Assembly (NCBI GenBank): GCA_047974745.1
Contig: JBKECO010000063.1
Coordinates: forward strand, 1-38,980
Length of the DNA: 38,980 nucleotides
Direction of reading: 5' to 3'
From: JBKECO01 sp047974745
GTDB taxonomy: Bacteria; Bacillota; Clostridia; Lachnospirales; Lachnospiraceae
Part shown: piece by piece, positions 15,375-24,069 of the stretch
How the letters are laid out: every line of letters starts with the position of its first letter
Numbering within the stretch: position 1 is the first letter of the stretch
Notes under the pieces: generated by a model
Database searches by the model: none
The model's input: the letters and a program-made list of their open reading frames with translations, nothing else
Told to the model about the DNA's origin: nothing
Program-made: the position numbers and the translations under genes

Positions 15375-17414
15375 ATGGAGCATTTGTTCGAAGTAAAAAA
15401 TTTACATACAGAATTTAAACAATCAAAAGGAATCTTAACAGCTGTAAATGGTGTTTCTTACTACCTTGATCCAGGTGAAATAGTAGCATTTGTTGGGGAA
15501 AGTGGTAGTGGAAAATCCGTAACGCAGTATTCTGGGATTCAATTAATTCCAACACCACCAGGAAAAATTACTGAAGGAGAGGTACTTTTTGAAGGGAAAG
15601 ATTTACTAAGTTATAAACAAAATAGTGAAGAAATGCAATCGGTAAGGGGAGGAAAAATTGGTATTGTTTTTCAAGAGCCAATGACCACTTTAAATCCGGT
15701 CTTATCAATCGGAGAGCAGTTGACAGAAGGCATGATCAAGCATTTGAATTTAAGTAAGAAAGAAGCAAGAAAACGTGCAGCTGAATTACTAAGTAAAGTC
15801 GGAATACCAGATGCAGAAAGTCGTCTGGAAGCTTTTCCACATCAATTCTCGGGAGGTATGCGTCAACGAATCGTCATTGCAATGGCATTATCCTGTAATC
15901 CAAAATTATTGATTGCAGATGAAGCGACAACAGCTTTAGACGTAACAACTCAGGCTCAAATATTAAATTTGATGCAAAAAATAGTAAAAGAAACAAATAC
16001 AGCCATGGTTCTTGTAACACACAATCTAAGTATTGTTGCAAGATACGCAGACAGAGTAAATGTTATTTATGCGGGAGAGATAGTGGAGCACGGAATCACG
16101 GAAGAAATATTTTCGAATCCGCATCATCCATATACGATTGGGTTAATGAACGCAGTTCCAAGTTTAACGGATCCCAAAGATCGCAAATTAGTACCAATTC
16201 CTGGAATTGTATCAAATCTGATAAATCGAATAGATATATGTTCCTTTACAAATAGATGTGCCTTCTGTACAGATGAATGTTTAAAACGGACGACTCCAAA
16301 GTTAAGAGAAGTTGAAAGTAACACAGAGCATGAAATTGCTTGTCATAGGGAAATTTCTAAAGATACAAAGGTTGAGAATGCCTTTGATATACGAAAAAGA
16401 GATTATGAGGAAAAGGATTACTCAAAATTCACGGACAAAGACAAAATTCTTTCTGTAAATGATTTGAAAGTATATTTCCCAGTGTATAAGGGTATCATAA
16501 AAAGAAAAATAGCAGATATTAAGGCTGTGGATGGGGTGTCTTTTGACGTATATAAGGGTGAAACATTTGGATTAGTAGGAGAATCGGGATGTGGAAAATC
16601 TACTATTGCCAGAACTGTCATGCTTTTAAACGAGGTTACAGATGGAAATATCATTTTTAATGGTTCGGACATAACGAATCTAAATGAAGTTAAAATGAGA
16701 CCGTATCGTCGGAATATGTCTATGATTTTTCAGGATCCATATGGCTCACTGGATCCTCGGCAAAGAGCTGGAGACATAGTAATGGAACCAATGAAAAATT
16801 TTCATCTCAATATGACGAAAAAGGAAATGGACTTAAAAGTCGATATGCTATTTGAATTAGTTGGTTTGGACTCATCCTATAGAGAACGTGTGCCACATGA
16901 GTTTTCAGGTGGACAACGACAAAGATTAGTTATTGCAAGAGCACTGTCAACAAATCCAGAATTAATAGTTTGTGACGAAGCAATATCTGCGTTGGATGTT
17001 TCAATACAGGCACAGATCATAAATTTATTAGAAGACTTACAGGATAAGCTTGGTCTGGCATATTTATTTATCGCCCATGATCTTTCAGTGGTACGCCATA
17101 TTAGTGATAGAGTTGCAGTTATGTACTTAGGAGAAATTGTAGAATTTGCTGATTGGAATACATTATACTCGAACCCATTACATCCATATACAAAGTCACT
17201 TTTAGATGCAGTATTAATTCCAGATCCTGTGATTGAAAAAAGTTTACATAGAAAGATCATTCAAGGGGAAGTTCCCAGTCCAATGCAAAGACCAAAAGGT
17301 TGTTCTTTCTCTACAAGATGTCCACTCGCTACAGAAAGATGTAAAACAGAACGACCAGGTTTAAAGGTAGGAAAAGACGGTCATAAAGTGGCTTGCCACC
17401 TGGTGGATTTATAA
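15375..17414 (+). CDS. Fused DppD-DppF peptide-transporter ATPase
   Basis: The 679-residue protein joins two ABC ATPase domains that are often separate subunits. Walker A motifs are GESGSGKS (residues 41-48) and GESGCGKST (402-410); signature motifs are FSGGMRQR (about 158) and FSGGQRQR (about 510); DEATTALD and DEAISALD are the Walker B/D-loop regions. Each half ends in the oligopeptide-family C-terminal cysteine cluster (CSFTNRC...C...C and CSFSTRC...C), which may bind an iron-sulfur cluster and supports a peptide-type importer. A linker of about 35 charged residues joins the halves near residues 320-355. It energises the permease pair upstream. Confidence 0.93.
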   Translation: MEHLFEVKNLHTEFKQSKGILTAVNGVSYYLDPGEIVAFVGESGSGKSVTQYSGIQLIPTPPGKITEGEVLFEGKDLLSYKQNSEEMQSVRGGKIGIVFQEPMTTLNPVLSIGEQLTEGMIKHLNLSKKEARKRAAELLSKVGIPDAESRLEAFPHQFSGGMRQRIVIAMALSCNPKLLIADEATTALDVTTQAQILNLMQKIVKETNTAMVLVTHNLSIVARYADRVNVIYAGEIVEHGITEEIFSNPHHPYTIGLMNAVPSLTDPKDRKLVPIPGIVSNLINRIDICSFTNRCAFCTDECLKRTTPKLREVESNTEHEIACHREISKDTKVENAFDIRKRDYEEKDYSKFTDKDKILSVNDLKVYFPVYKGIIKRKIADIKAVDGVSFDVYKGETFGLVGESGCGKSTIARTVMLLNEVTDGNIIFNGSDITNLNEVKMRPYRRNMSMIFQDPYGSLDPRQRAGDIVMEPMKNFHLNMTKKEMDLKVDMLFELVGLDSSYRERVPHEFSGGQRQRLVIARALSTNPELIVCDEAISALDVSIQAQIINLLEDLQDKLGLAYLFIAHDLSVVRHISDRVAVMYLGEIVEFADWNTLYSNPLHPYTKSLLDAVLIPDPVIEKSLHRKIIQGEVPSPMQRPKGCSFSTRCPLATERCKTERPGLKVGKDGHKVACHLVDL

Positions 17415-17432
17415 AAGGATGGTGAACAAAAA

Positions 17433-19154
17433 ATGGAAGATATGATGGCAAAACTTATTCAAGGGATAGAGAACCAGTATGAAAATTTAGAGATGAAAAT
17501 TATTTCTGAAGAAATTGAAGTAAAGAGAATAAAGCTGCCAATGTCAGATGGAATTACATTAGAGACATTTATTTGCCATGAAAAGAATTTTGATTATAAA
17601 AATAGAATGTCAGTTATATTACAGAGGTCTCCATATGCACATGCTTTCAATGTATATAAGATGCATGGTACAAATCTTGCAAAAAGAGGATTCATTTACA
17701 TCATACAATTTTGCAGAGGCACAGGAGGCTCTGAGGGTGAATGGGAACCAAATGTAAATGAAAGAAGTGATGGTCTTGACACTCTTAACTGGCTTCAAAA
17801 GGAAGATTGGGTTAAAAATATTGGATTCTGGGGCGATTCATATCTTGCATTAACTGGATGGTGTATGGCAGATGAGGTGCCAGAAAAATTAAAAGGGATG
17901 TATTTAGGCGTATATGGCACAGACCGTTTTACTTCTGCATATTGTAAAGGCTTATTCAGGCATGATGTGTTGACATCCTGGGCCATGGAAAATGCTGGTT
18001 TTCCAATTGATGCAGATTATATAGAAAGTTGTAAATTTAGACCACATGTTGAGGTGGATGAGAAACTATGGGGCAAGCAAATTCCTTGGTATCGTGATTG
18101 GATAATATCAATTAATGAAAATGATGAATATTGGCAGACTGGATTTTGGAAAATGTTAAAAGAAATTCCAAGTAAAGTATCTGTTCCGCTTCTGATTACA
18201 GATGCATGGTATGATCATCATCTGGGGAGTGCAATAAAATCATATGAGAGTCTGAATGAGGAAATACAGGAAAATTGCACCTTCCTGGTAGGCTGCTGGA
18301 ATCATTTTTCTCAAAATTGCATTGAATGGGACACTCCTTCAAATTTGCAAAACGCAGAAGTGAAATCAATGACGGAATGGTTTGTCCAAATACTGATGGA
18401 TAACAAGATTCCGGAAAAAGAAATCAAACTATATATTATTGGCGCAGATAAATGGATAAAAACATCTTCTTGGCCAATGCCGATTAAAGAAAAAAGGAAA
18501 TTCTTTCTAAGCACAAATTGTAGCAAATATTTTATGAATGCGATGCAGCTGGAGAACCAAAATCCAAATTGTGAGTCGAATGTGACTTATAAGTATGATC
18601 CGGTAAATCCCGTTCCATCAATAGGCGCAGAATCTATGCTAAAATCAATGAATAAAGTTGGAAGTATGTTTCAACCAAATGCCGGATTTCGCAAAGATGT
18701 AATTTCATTTATCTCTGATTCGTGGACAGAAAATCATATAATTGCAGGTGCAATGAAAGTGCATTTGTGTGTGTCTAGTGATTGTGAAGATACATCCTTT
18801 TCAGCAAAAGTAATGGAAATCAGAAAAGATGGAAATGCTGTAAATATACGTTCATCAGTTACTACAATTGCTGCGGATAGAAATGGTGATATATATATTC
18901 CTGGAACAGTAACTGAGGTATGTATTGAAATGTGGGATATTGCATGGGAAATAAAAAAAGGATCTAGAATACGGGTAGATATTTCATCTTCAGACTTTCC
19001 TCAGTATTCAGTACATTGCAATTATCCAGGAATATGGTCGAGGCAAGAAAATATGAAAATTGCGCATCAAGTAATCTGGTTCGGTGATCAATATTCTTCG
19101 TATCTTGAAATTCCATTATTGGATGAAGAGCATATCATTGATGTTGTAGGATAG
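17433..19154 (+). CDS. CocE/NonD-family (X-Pro dipeptidyl-peptidase-like) serine hydrolase
   Basis: The 573-residue protein has an N-terminal alpha/beta-hydrolase domain and a C-terminal jelly-roll domain (about residues 350-570, starting KRKFFLSTNC), the architecture of cocaine esterase, alpha-amino acid ester hydrolases and S15 peptidases. The nucleophile is Ser136 in GFWGDSYLALTGW; Asp261 in ITDAWYDHH and His291 in GCWNHF complete the triad, with spacing close to cocaine esterase. An acidic N-terminus without signal peptide places it in the cytoplasm. The family cleaves esters, beta-lactam side chains or N-terminal dipeptides. In this operon it most plausibly cleaves the imported ABC substrate. 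Specificity is not predictable. AAGGATGG precedes the first ATG; Met4 and Met5 are alternatives. Confidence 0.88.
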   Translation: MEDMMAKLIQGIENQYENLEMKIISEEIEVKRIKLPMSDGITLETFICHEKNFDYKNRMSVILQRSPYAHAFNVYKMHGTNLAKRGFIYIIQFCRGTGGSEGEWEPNVNERSDGLDTLNWLQKEDWVKNIGFWGDSYLALTGWCMADEVPEKLKGMYLGVYGTDRFTSAYCKGLFRHDVLTSWAMENAGFPIDADYIESCKFRPHVEVDEKLWGKQIPWYRDWIISINENDEYWQTGFWKMLKEIPSKVSVPLLITDAWYDHHLGSAIKSYESLNEEIQENCTFLVGCWNHFSQNCIEWDTPSNLQNAEVKSMTEWFVQILMDNKIPEKEIKLYIIGADKWIKTSSWPMPIKEKRKFFLSTNCSKYFMNAMQLENQNPNCESNVTYKYDPVNPVPSIGAESMLKSMNKVGSMFQPNAGFRKDVISFISDSWTENHIIAGAMKVHLCVSSDCEDTSFSAKVMEIRKDGNAVNIRSSVTTIAADRNGDIYIPGTVTEVCIEMWDIAWEIKKGSRIRVDISSSDFPQYSVHCNYPGIWSRQENMKIAHQVIWFGDQYSSYLEIPLLDEEHIIDVVG

Positions 19155-19165
19155 AAAGGGCTAAT

Positions 19166-20521
19166 ATGAAAAAAGTTAGAATAGGTTCTGGAGCAGGTTA
19201 TGGTGGTGATCGTATTGAGCCGGCAATTGATTTGATTGAGCATGGAAATTTAGATTATATTATATTTGAATGCTTAGCAGAACGGACAATTTCGTTAGCA
19301 CAAAAAGAAAAACAAAATAATCCAAATAAGGGATATAATGATTTGTTTGAATATCGCTTTGACAAAATTCTGGACTCCCTAAAAAGTCATAAAGTAAAAG
19401 TGATCACAAATATGGGAGCTGCAAATCCAAAAAGTGCAGCAGAAGCATGCTATGAAATGGCATTAAAAAAAGGATTCTCAAATCTTAAAATTGCATATGT
19501 TTTGGGAGATGACATGAGCACAAGTCTTTCTAAATATATGGACTTTGAAGTCCTTGAAACAGGTAGAAAATTATCAGATATTCAAGGCGAGATTTTATCA
19601 GCAAATGGCTATATTGGAATCGAGGGAATTGTGAAGGCATTGGAAAATAATGCTGATATTGTTATTACAGGTCGTGTTGCAGACCCATCTTTGTCTTTAG
19701 GGCCACTCGTTCATGAATTTGGTTGGCTATTTCAGGATTATGAAAAATTAGGGAAAGGTACGTGGGTAGGGCATTTGTTAGAATGTGCAGGGCAGGTTAC
19801 AGGTGGTTATTATGCAGAACCAGGCTATAAAGAGGTACCTGAACTTTGGAATCTTGGATTTCCGATACTTGAAGTGGATGAGGCAGGAGACGCAATTGTT
19901 CAAAAACTTAATATGGCAGGCGGGATGGTCACAACCGAAACAGTGAAAGAGCAGACCCTTTATGAAATTCAAGATCCAGAAAATTACTATACACCAGATG
20001 TGATCGCAGATTTTGGAAAGGTTATGATAACCCAATTTGCAAAGGATCAGGTAAGCATTTCTGGGGCAAGTGGTAAAGCACCTACTGGAAAATTTAAAAC
20101 CAGTGTAGGATATCATGATTGTTACATTGGGGAGGGGCAAATCAGTTATGGGGGCAGTAACGCACTTGCAAAAGCAAAACTAGCTCGTGAAATTTTAGAA
20201 AAGCGATTCGAAAGAATCGGACTTGATTGCGAAGAAATCAGATTTGATTACATAGGATGGAATTCCTTATATGGAGATTCTTTGGCAGAGGAATTATGTT
20301 TTCACACTCCATCTGAAGTTAGGCTGCGCGTTGCTGCCCGTGTTAAATCAATTTCGGATGCTCAAATAATCGGCAATGAAGTGGAAGCACTTTATACCAA
20401 TGGACCAGCAGGCGGAGGTGGAGCAATGAAAAATGTAATTGATATTATAAGCATTGCGTCAATTTTTATTCCGGCAGATGAATTTAGTATTTCCGTTGGA
20501 TATTTGGAGGTGGACAAATGA
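19166..20521 (+). CDS. AtuA-like protein (DUF1446)
   Basis: The 451-residue protein has the DUF1446/AtuA core: RIGSGAGYGGDRIEPAIDLI at the N-terminus, then LDYIIFECLAERT, VITNMGAANP (about residues 80-89), DIVITGRVADPSLSLGPLVH (about 165-184) and GHLLECAGQVTGGYY (about 200-214). AtuA was named from acyclic terpene utilisation in pseudomonads, but the biochemical role of the wider family is not established. None of the carboxylase or acyl-CoA genes of that pathway is present here. The protein ends soon after the core, and the next gene supplies the small C-terminal-type domain as a separate protein. Its place after an importer and a hydrolase suggests it acts on a hydrolysis product. Confidence 0.85.
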   Translation: MKKVRIGSGAGYGGDRIEPAIDLIEHGNLDYIIFECLAERTISLAQKEKQNNPNKGYNDLFEYRFDKILDSLKSHKVKVITNMGAANPKSAAEACYEMALKKGFSNLKIAYVLGDDMSTSLSKYMDFEVLETGRKLSDIQGEILSANGYIGIEGIVKALENNADIVITGRVADPSLSLGPLVHEFGWLFQDYEKLGKGTWVGHLLECAGQVTGGYYAEPGYKEVPELWNLGFPILEVDEAGDAIVQKLNMAGGMVTTETVKEQTLYEIQDPENYYTPDVIADFGKVMITQFAKDQVSISGASGKAPTGKFKTSVGYHDCYIGEGQISYGGSNALAKAKLAREILEKRFERIGLDCEEIRFDYIGWNSLYGDSLAEELCFHTPSEVRLRVAARVKSISDAQIIGNEVEALYTNGPAGGGGAMKNVIDIISIASIFIPADEFSISVGYLEVDK

Positions 20522-20820
20522 AGCTAAAAGAAATCGCACATTCGAGAACAGGTGATAAGGGTAATATATCTATAATATCAGTGATTGCATATAAAAAAGA
20601 GGATTATTCTTTTATAAAAAAAAATGTAACATCAGAACTTCTTAGACAGTACTTCAAAGAAATAGTACATGGACCCATTAAACGATATGAAATTGAAACA
20701 ATAGGTGCGCTAAATTTTGTCATGGAGAATGCATTAGGCGGTGGGGTCACTCGATCTCTTGCCATTGATATGCATGGGAAATCATTGGGAAGTATCTTAT
20801 TAGAAATGGAAATTGAATGA
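20518..20820 (+). CDS. Small AtuA-associated C-terminal-domain protein
   Basis: The 100-residue protein begins MKLKEIAHSRTGDKGNISI, and the 'A..R+GDKGN..+I' motif marks the small domain fused to the C-terminus of many AtuA proteins or encoded next to them. NFVMENALGGGVTRSLAID (about residues 64-82) is the second conserved block. The ATGA overlap with the upstream gene and a GGAGG site within its last codons show coupled synthesis, so the two products likely form a complex equivalent to full-length AtuA. No biochemical role is known to me. It is the last gene of the operon. Confidence 0.82.
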   Translation: MKLKEIAHSRTGDKGNISIISVIAYKKEDYSFIKKNVTSELLRQYFKEIVHGPIKRYEIETIGALNFVMENALGGGVTRSLAIDMHGKSLGSILLEMEIE

Positions 20821-21190
20821 TAATAACTTCACTATCAGAATGTTTTAGTCCTTCATCTTCAATCTCTGTCGCATTATTTGCATAAATTGCATAATATATA
20901 AAAGTTTTCCAGTCTGATGAGCTCTAGAATTTTGCAAGGATCTCCGTTTGCATTATATATTACTTTTTAACAACTTTGTGCTGCATTGCATACAACAGGA
21001 TTCGCTTTCTATGTGCTATATACAACAAAATAGAAAAAATTATTGCAAATTGGAGATTTATGGAAGAAAATAAAAGAATCTTGATGACCAAAAGATTTTT
21101 AAAGAAGCATTTCCAAAGGTTTGATTTTCGATTGGACAAATTACGGAAAAGAGCAACGATAATGGTGGAAATTGTTCGGGAGGAACATAT
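20821..21190. other. Intergenic region after the AtuA operon
   Basis: No gene is supported in these 370 bases. Open frames occur on both strands but lack ribosome binding sites and protein-like composition. No clear terminator was found after the AtuA-type gene; the best candidate is a weak TGCAAG/TTTGCA hairpin near 20934-20953. TTGCATAA occurs twice in tandem near 20878-20893. The DUF1801 gene's promoter should be in the right part but is not clear. Confidence 0.4.
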
Positions 21191-21619
21191 ATGGCCGAGT
21201 TGAAGACAAAGCAAAATGATGCAGATGTTTTTGAATTTATCAATCAATTTGCACTTACTGAGCAAAAAAGAGAGGACAGCTATGAGTTGGTGAAGCTGAT
21301 GCAAGAGGCTACTGGTCAACCACCTAAGATGTGGGGCGCATCTATCATAGGATTCGGTTCCTATCACTATAAATCAGAGCGCAGCAGACAAGAGGGTGAC
21401 TGGATGCTAATAGGGTTCTCGCCGAGAAAGGCTGCGATTTCGCTCTATGTATATACCGGCGATCCGGATCAAGCATACTTGCTGAATGACCTGGGCAAGT
21501 ATACGATGGGAAAGGCCTGTATATATATCAAAAAGCTGTCAGATATTAATCAGGAAGCACTAAAGAAATTGATGCAGGCAACGATAGAGTATCTGTCAGT
21601 CAAAGACAAAATACTCTAA
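21191..21619 (+). CDS. DUF1801-domain protein
   Basis: The 142-residue protein is a DUF1801 (YdhG-like) member: EDSYELVKLMQEATGQPPKMWGASIIGFGSYHY is the N-terminal block (described here by its key PPKMWG and GFGSYHY), DWMLIGFSPRKAAISLY the central strands, and LGKYTMGKACIYIKKLSDIN the C-terminal block. These small soluble proteins are widespread and of unknown biochemical role. GGGAGGAAC precedes the ATG. The 3' end overlaps the convergent prepilin gene by 24 bases, so the two transcripts would be partly complementary. Confidence 0.85.
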   Translation: MAELKTKQNDADVFEFINQFALTEQKREDSYELVKLMQEATGQPPKMWGASIIGFGSYHYKSERSRQEGDWMLIGFSPRKAAISLYVYTGDPDQAYLLNDLGKYTMGKACIYIKKLSDINQEALKKLMQATIEYLSVKDKIL

Positions 21620-22066
21620 TGTGCCACTTGCATTGAACATTTCGATAACATACGTGCTTTGGGTTACAGGTCTGGGGATACCGGCTGCATCATATTTGCC
21701 ACCAAAGGCAATATAGTGTATACATACCTCGCCTTCTTTTGATGGCAGTTTATGCCCATACTCATTCGCACCTTGAACAGGTGTATGGCTATCCTCCTGA
21801 AATCCGCCGACGATCTGGATGGAACCACTGATATACTCGCCAAGCTCTGCCTGAGAGATGTTATATGATTTTTTTCCGTCTTTATAGAGAACCATATATG
21901 CGGAAGCGGTCTTATATAAGGTCTCTGCATTTGCTTCAATGGTAGCCTCTTTTGATTTGGCTATATGCCGGATATACACTGGGGTGATGACCGAAACTAA
22001 AACGACTAGAATTGAAATTACAACAATGATCTCAACAAGAGAAAAGCCCGAATTATTTCTTTTCAT
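21596..22066 (-). CDS. Orphan type IV prepilin-like protein
   Basis: The 156-residue protein has a short basic leader MKRNNSGFSLVEIIVVISIL: cleavage after Gly7 would leave an N-terminal Phe and the essential Glu5 of the mature pilin (GFSLVE), followed by a 20-residue hydrophobic helix. The rest is a soluble domain without recognised subtype. An ATG 12 bases earlier (22078) is possible, but GAGGA just before 22066 and the normal leader length favour the later start. No prepilin peptidase, pilus ATPase or platform gene is nearby, so it would have to use machinery encoded elsewhere as a pseudopilin, or is a relic. Confidence 0.82.
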   Translation of the reverse strand: MKRNNSGFSLVEIIVVISILVVLVSVITPVYIRHIAKSKEATIEANAETLYKTASAYMVLYKDGKKSYNISQAELGEYISGSIQIVGGFQEDSHTPVQGANEYGHKLPSKEGEVCIHYIAFGGKYDAAGIPRPVTQSTYVIEMFNASGTLEYFVFD

Positions 22067-22231
22067 AAATTTCCTCATTCCAATTATTTTTCAAAGAAAG
22101 CAATTTCTTTACTCCTGCATTTTAGCACGCTATATAAAGGCGAAGGATATATATACGAATTCTGTATATCTAAATGGCATAATTTAAGTTAAAATAAGAT
22201 GTAGCTTGGTTTGAATCAGAGGAGATGAAGC

Positions 22232-22594
22232 GTGACATACGAAGAGTTTTGTAACTATGCAGAATACGTTGTCAACCATGAAGTGCCCGAAGAATTACTG
22301 GATGAGCTGAATGGTGGGGTACTGGTGAATGAAGAATTAAAAGAGGATGTGGAAGAGAGTAACTTTGTGATCCTTGGTCAGTATATCCGTGACAATCTGG
22401 GAAGCCGGGTCGTGTTATATTACGGTACATTCTGGAAGTTCTATAAGAATAAATCAGAAAAAACCTGGCAAAAAGAGATCAGCAAGGTCATCAAACATGA
22501 GTTGCGCCATCATATAGAGGCACGAGCTGGGCAGGAAGATTTAGCAAAACTCGAAAGATGGGAAAAAGAGCAGCGCAGAAAGAAGAACCGGTGA
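22232..22594 (+). CDS. Zincin-like metallopeptidase family protein
   Basis: The 120-residue acidic protein contains VIKHELRHHIEARAG near residues 87-101, an HExxH motif (HELRH) of the small 'metallopeptidase family' zincins. The opening YEEFCNYAEYVVNHEVPEELLDELNGGV is also typical of this group. The start is a GTG preceded by AGAGGAGATGA. Members are single-domain cytoplasmic proteins with no assigned substrate. Downstream of HELRH the usual G..D third-ligand region is less clear (EARAGQEDL), so activity is not certain. Confidence 0.8.
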   Translation: MTYEEFCNYAEYVVNHEVPEELLDELNGGVLVNEELKEDVEESNFVILGQYIRDNLGSRVVLYYGTFWKFYKNKSEKTWQKEISKVIKHELRHHIEARAGQEDLAKLERWEKEQRRKKNR

Positions 22595-22646
22595 ATAGAT
22601 TTTTGGGAATGAAATATATGTTACCAATAAGATTGAGAGGCATAAC

Positions 22647-23117
22647 ATGTTTAGAAAGATGAGACGATTCAAACAGGCACTTACCGAGCAGGAATGTATC
22701 GAGATACTGCAGAATTCGCCAAGAGGTATACTGGCAGTACATGGGGAAGACGGATATCCCTACGCTCTTCCGATGAACTTTATATATAGGAATGACAGAT
22801 TGTTTTTTCACTGTGCAAAAGAAGGGCATAAGATCGATGCCCTTGCCATGAACAATAAGGTTTCATTTTGTGTCTTGAACGAAGGATATAAGAAAGAGGG
22901 AGAATGGGCACTGAATATCGGCAGTGTTATTATTTTTGGAAAAATGATAGAAATTAATGATTGGGATACCATCATAGAAATAGCCAGAGGACTCGCCCTA
23001 AAGCATTACCCAACACCTGAAGCAGCAGAAGCAGAAGTGAATAAAGTCAACGACAGAGTTCAGATGTTAGAGCTTGTAATCGATCATATGTCTGGAAAGC
23101 TTGTCAATGAATCTTAA
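22647..23117 (+). CDS. Pyridoxamine 5'-phosphate oxidase-like flavoprotein, NimA-related
   Basis: The 156-residue protein has the split-barrel FMN-binding fold of NimA-like proteins: ECIEILQNSPRGILAVHGED (residues 16-35), YPYALPMNFIYRNDRLFFH (37-55), and AKEGHKIDALAMNNKVSFCV (57-76). In anaerobes, relatives include nitroimidazole-resistance reductases and many housekeeping members; nothing here shows drug resistance. GAGAGG precedes the ATG. It is convergent with the AstE-like pseudoenzyme gene 20 bases away. Confidence 0.85.
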   Translation: MFRKMRRFKQALTEQECIEILQNSPRGILAVHGEDGYPYALPMNFIYRNDRLFFHCAKEGHKIDALAMNNKVSFCVLNEGYKKEGEWALNIGSVIIFGKMIEINDWDTIIEIARGLALKHYPTPEAAEAEVNKVNDRVQMLELVIDHMSGKLVNES

Positions 23118-23137
23118 AATACAGTGGGACGCTGGTA

Positions 23138-24058
23138 TCATATGATTTTATATACCGTGGATTGTCCGCTGATCGCAAGTTTTCCATGTGCAAAGAAGAC
23201 AATGCCATCATAGTCGGTGCGGATATATTCTATGATCTCTCCATCCATAGGATCGTAGATTTCGGCAAGCAGATCACATTTATTGACCTGTTCGCCTGCC
23301 ATTTTTATTGCTTTAAAGATACCGCCATGCTCACAGCGAATCGAAAAAATATCTTCGTAGTTTATTTTTCTGGTCTGATAGCCAGCAGGGAGTCTGATAT
23401 CGATCAAATCTCTGGCTCGCATGAAACGGAGAACTGCATCTCTTGCCATTAGAATATCTGCATTTGTGATACTGTCATTCGTACTTGTGAAAAGGGAGAA
23501 TGCCATAGTATCGAACACCTGTAGGTTATAATTCAATGTTGTTGTATCGTATGGTCTTGGTTTTCGAAGGACCGCAAAGGGAAGACCGAATTCATTGGCC
23601 AGTTCAAAATCTTCATAGCCTGTCTTCATCATTCTGATGTGAGGAATAAAATCCACATCCATGTAATAACTGGCAAATTGAATCCCATACTGATACTGAT
23701 TGATGACTTCAAATGCAGCAGCAGCGATCTGCTGCGTAGTCTCACCCTTGTCATACCCGGGAAACATTCGATTGATATCGGTATTGTCTGTTGTCCAGAA
23801 GCGCTTATATACATTCATGGAGTAATTGTTCAATGTCGGAATGATGAGTATTTCATGTCCAAGGTGAAGGGAACCTTCTTCCTCAAGTTGTTTCATTCGA
23901 TGGATCAGCTGAGAACAGGCAAAGATCTGGGAATACTCGTTTCCCCTCATGGAACCAACAATACATAGTGTTTTCCTGCCTTCGCCGAATTGATATCCAA
24001 TTATTTCAAGAGGCTCTCGATACATGGATCGAACTGTCGCAATTGTGATTTTTTTCAT
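23138..24058 (-). CDS. AstE/AspA-family paralogue lacking zinc ligands (probable pseudoenzyme)
   Basis: The 306-residue protein aligns end to end with its upstream neighbour, a succinylglutamate desuccinylase/aspartoacylase-type M14 protein, but the metal site is gone. The neighbour's THGDE (His40, Glu43) is SMRGNE here, with Arg38 in place of the ligand His and Glu41 kept. The neighbour's DIHSS is GIQFA, with Gln127 for the second ligand His. Its catalytic Glu189 (VVEMG) lines up with about Ser188. The DINRMFPG substrate-arginine block and the C-terminal barrel (CEHGGIFKAIKMAGEQV) remain. The frame is intact and AAAAGGAG precedes the ATG, so it is probably made. A binding, regulatory or scaffold role with the active paralogue is inferred. 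Confidence 0.85.
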   Translation of the reverse strand: MKKITIATVRSMYREPLEIIGYQFGEGRKTLCIVGSMRGNEYSQIFACSQLIHRMKQLEEEGSLHLGHEILIIPTLNNYSMNVYKRFWTTDNTDINRMFPGYDKGETTQQIAAAAFEVINQYQYGIQFASYYMDVDFIPHIRMMKTGYEDFELANEFGLPFAVLRKPRPYDTTTLNYNLQVFDTMAFSLFTSTNDSITNADILMARDAVLRFMRARDLIDIRLPAGYQTRKINYEDIFSIRCEHGGIFKAIKMAGEQVNKCDLLAEIYDPMDGEIIEYIRTDYDGIVFFAHGKLAISGQSTVYKII

Positions 24059-24069
24059 GGAGCTCCTTT

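Noticed and set aside
20976..21203. 75-codon plus-strand open frame and a 135-codon minus-strand frame before the DUF1801 gene
   Set aside because: Neither has a ribosome binding site or protein-like motifs, and the plus frame runs into the DUF1801 start; both look like chance frames in AT-rich DNA.
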